NCBI GenBank assembly: GCA_017303735.1
Contig: JAFLCF010000096.1
Location: forward strand, 1 to 16,649
From: Anaerolineae bacterium
Lineage (GTDB): Bacteria; Chloroflexota; Anaerolineae; Anaerolineales; Villigracilaceae
DNA length: 16,649 bases
Direction: 5' to 3'
The notes below the pieces were generated by a model. It searched no databases. It worked only from the letters and a program-made list of their open reading frames with translations, and was not told the DNA's origin. Shown here one piece after another: positions 1-5,966 of the stretch (the stretch's first letter is position 1; each line of letters begins with the position of its first letter). The position numbers were made by a program, and so were the translations under genes.

Positions 1-1
1 T

Positions 2-445
2 ATGGAATCAGAGATCACAATTTCACTTGCATCCATCCACGATGCACCCGCCATCGCAACCTTGAATCGACTCTTCAACGAAGTGGACGAATCTCCCGAA
101 GCCATCGCCGCCCGTATGAGCGACCCAAACTGTGTGGAGACGGTTATCCTCGCCAAAGTTGCAGATGAAGCTATTGGCTTTGCTCTCGTGCGTGTGGTGC
201 CAAGCGTGCTATATTCCACCCCTCACGCCGAGTTGACCGAGTTGTATGTGATAGATGAATATCGTCAGCGCGGCATAGCAAGTGGACTTATTGCCTTCGC
301 TGAACAAATTGCAGTTCAAAAAGGCGCGCGGAATATTCTTGTGCAAACCGGGGACGATAATGTATCTGCATTATCTTTGTATCGTAAGCATGGATATGAA
401 GAATATGATTTAACATTAAAGAAGCAGCTTGAATTGGCTTTATAG
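2..445 (+). CDS. GNAT-family N-acetyltransferase
   Basis: A 147-residue single-domain protein of typical GNAT length. Members transfer the acetyl group of acetyl-CoA to an amine on a small molecule or protein; the substrate here is unknown. The acetyl-CoA pyrophosphate-binding signature is at residues 88-93 (R-Q-R-G-I-A, matching R/Q-x-x-G-x-G/A), preceded by the beta-strand ELTELYVIDEYR and followed by a long helix. The C-terminal end has the usual N-x-x-A-x-x-x-Y-x-x-x-G-F/Y element (NVSALSLYRKHGYEEY), whose tyrosines often act near the thiolate leaving group. The ATG at base 2 gives the expected N-terminus, but the window starts one base earlier, so a ribosome binding site or an upstream start cannot be judged. 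Base composition is like the main genome and unlike the AT-rich gene after it. The family call is secure; the substrate is not predictable. Confidence 0.9.
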   Translation: MESEITISLASIHDAPAIATLNRLFNEVDESPEAIAARMSDPNCVETVILAKVADEAIGFALVRVVPSVLYSTPHAELTELYVIDEYRQRGIASGLIAFAEQIAVQKGARNILVQTGDDNVSALSLYRKHGYEEYDLTLKKQLELAL

Positions 446-454
446 TCAGACCTT

Positions 455-460
455 AAGGAA
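455..460 (+). promoter_or_regulatory. Ribosome binding site of the nuclease gene
   Basis: AAGGAA lies 6 bases before the ATG at 467, a normal Shine-Dalgarno position. It supports that start and contrasts with several host-like genes downstream that have no such site. Confidence 0.6.
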
Positions 461-466
461 AATCCT

Positions 467-1564
467 ATGCCGCCCAAACCTTTCTATGAAATTGAACAGA
501 AGACGTACTTATTTGGCAAAGCTACATTAACTGAATTAGTAGCTCCAAAACGCCGAAAAATGCCAGAAGAAAAAGTTAGACAATGGGTTTTATTTGAATT
601 GCTATCAACCTATGGCTATAATATTAATGATATTAAGATTGAGGTTCCGGCGAAAATGGGCAGAGGTTACCATCCTGCTGATATTGTTGTTTATAAAGAT
701 CACCAACCTTATATTGTCATTGAGTGCAAAAAAATAGGTTCCAATGAAAAAGAGGAAGCGATTAGGCAAGTTATAACTTACGCTAATGGTTTAAAAACGC
801 AGTTTGCAGTATATGTGGATGGGCGAGATTGGCTAGTCAAGCGATTGATAATAGGGGAGTGGTTTGATATTCATGATATTCCGCCTAAGTTTCACTTGGT
901 TTCTGATAAAAACCTTGTGGTGATGCTTGAGTTTATAGCAGGTGTACGACCTTTGTTATATTGGTCTCATCGAACTGTACCTACTGATAAAGTCCCGAAA
1001 TATTTTAGCTATTTAGAACCTTTTGTGTTTTTCGTCGGATTTAATTATTTGCGCGAAATAAATAGTAACCTACATTTGGGAGTCGACAGTATAGTTAAGA
1101 TTATTTTCCAGCCTCTTAACGAAAATGGAAAAACTTCTTTTATGGTCGATGATTATAAAAAGAAAAACTTTTTAATTGCCCTTTCATTTTTCAAGAAATA
1201 TTTGGAAGAACTAGGTTCAAATTCATACTTGATTGATACTCTTGATGTTGAAAATCGAACTTTTGATAATGCGATTGAATGTTTGTATGTGGAATTAAAT
1301 TCTACATTATCTCTCTATTCAAATATTGTGAGTAGAGAAACCTTATTCTTTAGATTTGCAGTTGCTCTGTTACGTTACTTGCTTGAGGTTGTTAAGGAAG
1401 CGGCATACCTTCCACTAGAGTTCTCGGTAACAAAAGATTTGTATTCACTAATAAACCTAATATTAATCTCAGAGTTCGACTCCGAATTGCCTGATAGTTT
1501 AGATGCAGATAATGCAAATGATTTAGTGGCACACTCGTCAGAATATTGGATAGAAAAGGCATAA
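467..1564 (+). CDS. HsdR-N-like PD-(D/E)xK nuclease domain protein
   Basis: A 365-residue protein whose first ~130 residues match the N-terminal nuclease domain of type I restriction R subunits (HSDR_N family). Visible elements are the helix MPEEKVRQWVLFELLSTYGY with its conserved acidic residues (about 33-35), D72 in HPADIVVY, and E86-C-K88 in YIVIECKK, together forming a PD-(D/E)xK site, then the conserved EEAIRQVITYANGL helix with its glutamine. The remaining ~230 residues are mostly helical, with no recognised domain; the helicase motor and methylase partners of a true type I system are absent. Such stand-alone proteins are widespread and mostly uncharacterised. Cutting of foreign DNA is possible but inferred. 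The gene is clearly AT-richer than the acetyltransferase before it and metH after it and uses A/T-ending codons, suggesting horizontal acquisition. The domain call is firm, the role is not. Confidence 0.85.
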   Translation: MPPKPFYEIEQKTYLFGKATLTELVAPKRRKMPEEKVRQWVLFELLSTYGYNINDIKIEVPAKMGRGYHPADIVVYKDHQPYIVIECKKIGSNEKEEAIRQVITYANGLKTQFAVYVDGRDWLVKRLIIGEWFDIHDIPPKFHLVSDKNLVVMLEFIAGVRPLLYWSHRTVPTDKVPKYFSYLEPFVFFVGFNYLREINSNLHLGVDSIVKIIFQPLNENGKTSFMVDDYKKKNFLIALSFFKKYLEELGSNSYLIDTLDVENRTFDNAIECLYVELNSTLSLYSNIVSRETLFFRFAVALLRYLLEVVKEAAYLPLEFSVTKDLYSLINLILISEFDSELPDSLDADNANDLVAHSSEYWIEKA

Positions 1565-1672
1565 AAGAAAGTCTTCGTCTTCGATGGCGCGACTGTGCAG
1601 CAGCGTCTCGATGAACTTGGCGTAAACACCTCCCCGCAAAATTTGGCGATATGGTTGTGGAATAGGAATTAG
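1565..1672 (+). other. Intergenic scrap with a copy of metH codons 17-25
   Basis: Directly after the nuclease stop codon, and in the same frame, a GC-richer 35-codon stretch stays open until TAG at 1670-1672. Its first nine codons read KKVFVFDGA and align codon for codon with MetH residues 17-25 (KKVLVFDGA). At the DNA level, 1563-1591 matches 2496-2524 at 27 of 29 bases. Similarity ends there; the rest (VQQRLDELGV, then NLAIWLWNRN at the end) is not recognised. No start codon or ribosome binding site is evident, so it is probably not translated. It may be a recombination scar, a direct repeat from insertion of the adjacent AT-rich DNA, or the tail of a lost gene. Confidence 0.5.
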
Positions 1673-1675
1673 GAC

Positions 1676-1681
1676 AAGGAG
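1676..1681 (+). promoter_or_regulatory. Ribosome binding site of the two-helix membrane protein
   Basis: AAGGAG stands 6 bases before the ATG at 1688, a near-consensus Shine-Dalgarno that fixes this start. Confidence 0.7.
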
Positions 1682-1687
1682 TGAAAA

Positions 1688-2428
1688 ATGAATAATAAAC
1701 GAGAAAATGATTTATGGAAACAAATAGATAGACTTATTTTTATAATTGCTCTTCTTGGGCTGATTATCTTAATTGGTGCTTATTTTATTATTTCTAACAC
1801 TGAAAATATAGATCCTATTCTGCAAGGACTCATTTTGAATGTCATCTTAAACACAATACCTACCTCTATTCTTTTTGTAGGGGCATATTTGGTTTTTCGT
1901 CACATTGAGAAATTACGGGCGGAAAGAGATTCTGAAGAATTAGCAAATAAAGTAGTACTAAGGCTTGTTGAAATTGCAAAGATTCAAACAAGCAAAGCAG
2001 GAGAAGACACTAATTTTCTAGAAGACTTGCCTGATCTTAGCGGCTTATATTTGAAAATAACTCATGAGCTTGAAATAACCAAAAAAGCTTTCGACTACAA
2101 ATCGAAACAACAGAAATTAGTTATTGAATTTACTAACCGTGGTAGTAATGTAATTCAGCTTAAGAAGATAACTTATTCAGATATGACATTTGGGTTACCA
2201 AAAGCTATTTTGTCAAAGAATTACAGAGTGGATGAAGGACGTGACTATTTAATCCCTGTAGATCATAGTCAGTCTGAAATTTTACCCGGTGGTAAATATG
2301 TTGTTAATATACTACTGGATGGTAAACACGATACAGATAAGATAAATGCATGGATAGGGAAGTGGGGTTATCTACATCTTGAAATTGTATATGGTACTGA
2401 AATGGAAAATGTGCAATACGCTATTTAA
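1688..2428 (+). CDS. Two-helix membrane protein of unknown function
   Basis: A 246-residue protein that I do not recognise. Residues ~14-37 (IIALLGLIILIGAYFIIS) and ~45-67 (LILNVILNTIPTSILFVGAY) are strong transmembrane segments forming a hairpin. A charged helix follows (EKLRAERDSEELANKVVLRL, ~73-95), and the last ~140 residues look like a soluble beta-rich domain with alternating hydrophobic strands (for example KLVIEFTNRGSNVIQLKKI), resembling immunoglobulin-like folds, though this is only an impression. With two helices and short N-terminal charges, both termini probably face the same side of the membrane. A strong ribosome binding site supports the start. The gene is AT-rich like the nuclease gene upstream and unlike metH, so the two probably arrived together; whether they work together is unknown. 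It ends 21 bases before the metH start. Confidence 0.75.
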   Translation: MNNKRENDLWKQIDRLIFIIALLGLIILIGAYFIISNTENIDPILQGLILNVILNTIPTSILFVGAYLVFRHIEKLRAERDSEELANKVVLRLVEIAKIQTSKAGEDTNFLEDLPDLSGLYLKITHELEITKKAFDYKSKQQKLVIEFTNRGSNVIQLKKITYSDMTFGLPKAILSKNYRVDEGRDYLIPVDHSQSEILPGGKYVVNILLDGKHDTDKINAWIGKWGYLHLEIVYGTEMENVQYAI

Positions 2429-2439
2429 TGCTAAGAACT

Positions 2440-2444
2440 AGGAG
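2440..2444 (+). promoter_or_regulatory. Ribosome binding site of metH
   Basis: AGGAG, 5 bases before the ATG at 2450, selects this start over the internal ATG at 2492. Only 21 bases separate metH from the upstream gene, too few for a cobalamin or SAM riboswitch. Confidence 0.7.
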
Positions 2445-2449
2445 AATTA

Positions 2450-5400
2450 ATGACTCAACGAAAATACACCAACCGCCGTTACCTCGACGCCATGGAAAAG
2501 AAAGTTCTCGTCTTCGATGGCGCGATGGGCACGAGCCTGCAACTGCAAAACCTGACTGCCGAGCATTTCGGCGGCGAACAATACAACGGCTGCAACGACT
2601 ATCTCGTCATCTCGTATCCCGAAGCCGTGGAAAGAGTCCATCGCTCATTCCTCGAAGCGGGCGTGGACGTGCTTGAGACGGACACCTTCCGTTCGAATCG
2701 TTTGACGATGGTGGAATATAAATTACAAGACCGCATCATAGAGATCAATGTTGCAGCCGCAAGCCTCGCACGTAAAGTGGCAGATGAATTCGCTGCAAAG
2801 ACAGGGCAGCCGCGCTTTGTCGCTGGCTCCATCGGACCGTCCGGCAAGTTGCCGTCCACGAATGACCCTGAACTCTCCAATGTCAAATACGACGAATTGA
2901 TCGATACTTTCCGCGAGCAAGCCGTTGGATTAATTCAAGGCGGCGTCGATCTTCTTTTAATCGAAACCTCGCAAGACATTCTCGAAGTCAAAGCCGCCAT
3001 CACGGGCATTCACAAAGCTTTCGACGAGACTAAAGTCTATTTGCCGATCCAGGCTCAGGTCACGCTCGATACGACCGGGCGCATGTTGCTCGGCACCGAC
3101 ATCAACGCATCCCTCACCATTCTCGAAGGCATGGGCATCGACGTCATCGGTCTCAACTGTTCCACCGGACCCGAACACATGCGCGAGCCGATCCGCTTCC
3201 TTGGTGAAAATTCTGTATTGCCAGTTTCATGTATTCCCAATGCCGGTCTGCCGTTGAATGTCGATGGGCAAGCCGTTTATCCGCTTGAGCCCGAACCATA
3301 CGCGAATGACATGTACGAGTTCGTCACCAAACATAACGTCCGCGTCGTCGGTGGATGTTGTGGAACAACTCCCGCACATCTTAAACTTATAGTGGATAAG
3401 CTCAACAATTACCAATTACCAATTACCGACGCACCGCGTCGCTCTACGCCTCAGCTTGCTTCTGCCATGTCAGCCATTGCCATGCGACAGGACCCCGCCC
3501 CGACCTTGCTCGGCGAGCGCTGCAACGCGCAAGGTTCACGCAAGTTCAAGCGCCTCCTGCTCGAAGAAGATTACGACGGCATTTTAGATGTCGCGCGCGA
3601 ACAAGTGGCGGGTGGCGCACATGCACTGGATATTTCCGTGGCTGTCACCGAGCGCGCGGACGAAGCCGAGCAGATGCGCAAAGTCGTCAAGAAATTGCAA
3701 ATGGGCGTGGACGTTCCGCTCGTGATCGACACCACCGAGTTGGATGTACTTGAAGTGGCGCTGCAAACCGCGCCTGGACGATGTTTGATTAATTCCACCC
3801 ATCTCGAAGCTGGGCGCGAAAAAGCCGATAAAGTGTTTGCGCTTGCGAAGAAATATAACGCAGCCGTCATCGTATTGACGATTGACGAGCAAGGCATGGC
3901 GAAAACCGCCCAACGCAAATTGGAAGTGGCGCAGCGCATTTACGACATCGCCGTCAACGACCACGGATTGAAAGCCGAAGACCTAGTCTTCGACGACCTA
4001 ACCTTCACCCTCGCCACCGGCGACCCGGAATTTATTGATTCCGCCAAGGAAACCATCGATGGGATTCGTTTGATCGAATCCGCATTGCCTGGCGTGATGA
4101 CCTCGCTGGGTGTGAGCAATCTCTCGTTTGGCTTTGCGCCGCAAGCTCGTCCCGCGTTGAATTCCGTTATGCTCTATCACTGTGTGCAAGCCGGTCTGGA
4201 CATGGCAATTGTCAACGCCGCGCATGTCATGCCGTATGCTGAGATCAGCGTCGAAGAAAAAGAACTGTGCGAAGACCTGATCTTCAATCGCCGCGAAGAT
4301 GCGTTACAGCGCTTTATTCAATACTTTGAGAAGGTGGAAGTCTCCACTGGCTCGAACGTCGCTGACCCGACCGAAGGTATGACCTCCGAGCAGAAACTGC
4401 ATTGGAAGATCGTGCATCGCTTCAAGGATGGCGTCGAAGCCGATATTGATGAAATTATCAACCGCGAACCGACAGGTGCACGCTCCGCTCGCCATGAAGT
4501 GGCTGTGGGCGTTTTGAACAATACGCTGCTGCCCGCCATGAAAGAGGTCGGTGATAAGTTCGGCGCGGGCGAGTTGATTTTGCCCTTCGTGTTGCAATCT
4601 GCCGAAGTAATGAAGAAGACCGTCTCGCACCTTGAGAATTATCTCGAAAAGGTTGAAGGCGTCAGCAAGGGCTTGGTCGTGCTTGCCACCGTTTACGGCG
4701 ACGTGCATGACATCGGTAAAAATTTGGTCAAGACCATTCTAGCCAATAACGGCTACGATGTGATTGACCTCGGCAAGCAAGTCCCTGCCGAGACGATCAT
4801 CACCAAGGCTGTGGAAGTCAACGCGACTGCCATTGGCTTGTCCGCGTTGCTCGTGTCCACGTCCAAACAGATGCCGCTGATCGTGAATGAACTCCAACGT
4901 CGCAAGCTCAACTTCCCCGTCCTGATCGGAGGCGCTGCAATTAATCGCCGCTTCGGTCGCCGCATCCTTCAAACCGAAGATGGCACAACCTATGAGTCTG
5001 GTGTCTTCTACTGCAAGGATGCTTTCGAAGGCTTGGAAACAATGGACACGTTGATTGACAAAAACAAGCGTCCCGAACTGCTTGAGAAGATTCGCAAAGA
5101 ATCGGATATGGAACTAAACCGCGCTGCGCAGAATGAGCGGTCAGCGATCAGCAGTCAGCGGTCGAATGTCGTTCCTGCTCCGATACCTCTCCCCGCCAAA
5201 CTCGGTCAACGTATCGTCAAAGACATGCCGCTTGAAATGGTCTTGAAGCACCTCAACATGAACGAGTTGTATCGCCTTTCGTGGGGCGCAAAAAATACGC
5301 ATGGCGAAGCATGGGAAAAACTCAAAGCCGAGTTCGATGCTCGCCTTGCCACGATGACCAAAGATGCCATCAAAGAAGGCTGGCTCAAACCGCAAGCTGT

Positions 5401-5965
5401 GTACGGCTACTTTGCTTGTCAAGCCGATGGCAATGACCTCATCATTTACGAAGATGCAGAAAACAAGAAAGAGATTTCACGTTTCACTTTCCCGCGCCAA
5501 CCCTATGATGATCACCTCGCCCTTTCGGATTACTATGCCTCGGTCGAATCTAGTCAAATGGATGTGGTCGCGCTTCAGGTCGTGACCGTCGGTCAAGCCG
5601 CCAGCGACAAGTTCGACAAGCTGCAAGCCGCCAATGATTACACCGAAGCCTACTTCATTCACGGTCTTGCCGTCCAAACCGCCGAGGCGACCGCGAACTA
5701 TCTCCACGAACATATCCGTCGCGAGTTGGGCATTGGTGAAAGCCAGGGCAAGCGCTACTCGTGGGGTTATCCCGCCATCCCTGAACTCGAAGATCATTTC
5801 AAGGTCTTTAAATTGCTTCCTGCTGTAGAATCAGAATTGGGCATGAGCCTCTCCGTTTCCGGTCAACTCATCCCCGAACAATCCACCGCCGCCATCATCG
5901 TTCACCATAAAGATGCGAAGTATTATGCAGTAGGTGAGAGTCGTGTGGAGCAGCTGACAAAATAA
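2450..5965 (+). CDS. metH: Cobalamin-dependent methionine synthase MetH
   Basis: A cytoplasmic enzyme that moves a methyl group from 5-methyl-tetrahydrofolate via cob(I)alamin to homocysteine, giving methionine. At 1171 residues it has the full MetH module order. The homocysteine domain (~15-315) begins VFDGAMGTSLQ and has zinc-binding cysteines C237, C303 and C304. The pterin domain (~345-625) has GERCNAQGSRKFKRLL at 355-370; most homologues have T at C358. A helical cap (~640-740) precedes the B12-binding domain with D751-V-H753-D-I-G, H753 being the lower cobalt ligand. The SAM-binding reactivation domain (~908-1171) has RYSWGYPAIP from R1102. Substrate residues look intact and the enzyme is probably active. 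Two short tandem-repeat tracts sit at its linkers (~319-326 and ~895-905). The insert-like AT-rich genes lie directly upstream, and the next gene starts one base after its stop. Identification is secure. Confidence 0.97.
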   Translation: MTQRKYTNRRYLDAMEKKVLVFDGAMGTSLQLQNLTAEHFGGEQYNGCNDYLVISYPEAVERVHRSFLEAGVDVLETDTFRSNRLTMVEYKLQDRIIEINVAAASLARKVADEFAAKTGQPRFVAGSIGPSGKLPSTNDPELSNVKYDELIDTFREQAVGLIQGGVDLLLIETSQDILEVKAAITGIHKAFDETKVYLPIQAQVTLDTTGRMLLGTDINASLTILEGMGIDVIGLNCSTGPEHMREPIRFLGENSVLPVSCIPNAGLPLNVDGQAVYPLEPEPYANDMYEFVTKHNVRVVGGCCGTTPAHLKLIVDKLNNYQLPITDAPRRSTPQLASAMSAIAMRQDPAPTLLGERCNAQGSRKFKRLLLEEDYDGILDVAREQVAGGAHALDISVAVTERADEAEQMRKVVKKLQMGVDVPLVIDTTELDVLEVALQTAPGRCLINSTHLEAGREKADKVFALAKKYNAAVIVLTIDEQGMAKTAQRKLEVAQRIYDIAVNDHGLKAEDLVFDDLTFTLATGDPEFIDSAKETIDGIRLIESALPGVMTSLGVSNLSFGFAPQARPALNSVMLYHCVQAGLDMAIVNAAHVMPYAEISVEEKELCEDLIFNRREDALQRFIQYFEKVEVSTGSNVADPTEGMTSEQKLHWKIVHRFKDGVEADIDEIINREPTGARSARHEVAVGVLNNTLLPAMKEVGDKFGAGELILPFVLQSAEVMKKTVSHLENYLEKVEGVSKGLVVLATVYGDVHDIGKNLVKTILANNGYDVIDLGKQVPAETIITKAVEVNATAIGLSALLVSTSKQMPLIVNELQRRKLNFPVLIGGAAINRRFGRRILQTEDGTTYESGVFYCKDAFEGLETMDTLIDKNKRPELLEKIRKESDMELNRAAQNERSAISSQRSNVVPAPIPLPAKLGQRIVKDMPLEMVLKHLNMNELYRLSWGAKNTHGEAWEKLKAEFDARLATMTKDAIKEGWLKPQAVYGYFACQADGNDLIIYEDAENKKEISRFTFPRQPYDDHLALSDYYASVESSQMDVVALQVVTVGQAASDKFDKLQAANDYTEAYFIHGLAVQTAEATANYLHEHIRRELGIGESQGKRYSWGYPAIPELEDHFKVFKLLPAVESELGMSLSVSGQLIPEQSTAAIIVHHKDAKYYAVGESRVEQLTK
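3406..3426 (+). repeat. Heptamer tandem repeat, CAATTAC x3, in metH linker
   Basis: Three perfect copies of CAATTAC (21 bases, frame-preserving) encode roughly N-Y-Q-L-P-I-T. They fall at residues ~319-326 of MetH, between the zinc-site cysteines C303/C304 and the start of the pterin domain. The same unit recurs at 10716-10736 in an unrelated gene. Confidence 0.9.
5134..5161 (+). repeat. Heptamer tandem repeat, TCAGCGR x4, in metH linker
   Basis: Four units in one register: TGAGCGG, TCAGCGA, TCAGCAG, TCAGCGG. The last three form a 21-base block. They encode residues ~895-905 (ERSAISSQRS), a low-complexity polar stretch between the cobalamin domain and the reactivation domain. Confidence 0.85.
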
Positions 5966-5966
5966 T

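Noticed and set aside
467..1564. A complete type I restriction-modification system
   Set aside because: Only the nuclease-like N-terminal domain is present. There is no helicase motor, methylase or specificity subunit nearby.
2429..2449. Possible cobalamin or SAM riboswitch controlling metH
   Set aside because: Only 21 bases separate the genes and they hold just the ribosome binding site. The 123-base gap at 1565-1687 shows no B12-box or SAM-riboswitch pattern.
2428..2676. An 82-codon plus-strand frame overlapping the metH start
   Set aside because: It lies out of frame over the conserved MetH N-terminus, and the ribosome binding site at 2440-2444 serves the metH ATG.
3571..4708. Several minus-strand open frames of 120-134 codons within metH
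   Set aside because: They are opposite conserved MetH domains, have no ribosome binding sites or recognisable motifs, and follow from codon bias of the plus strand.
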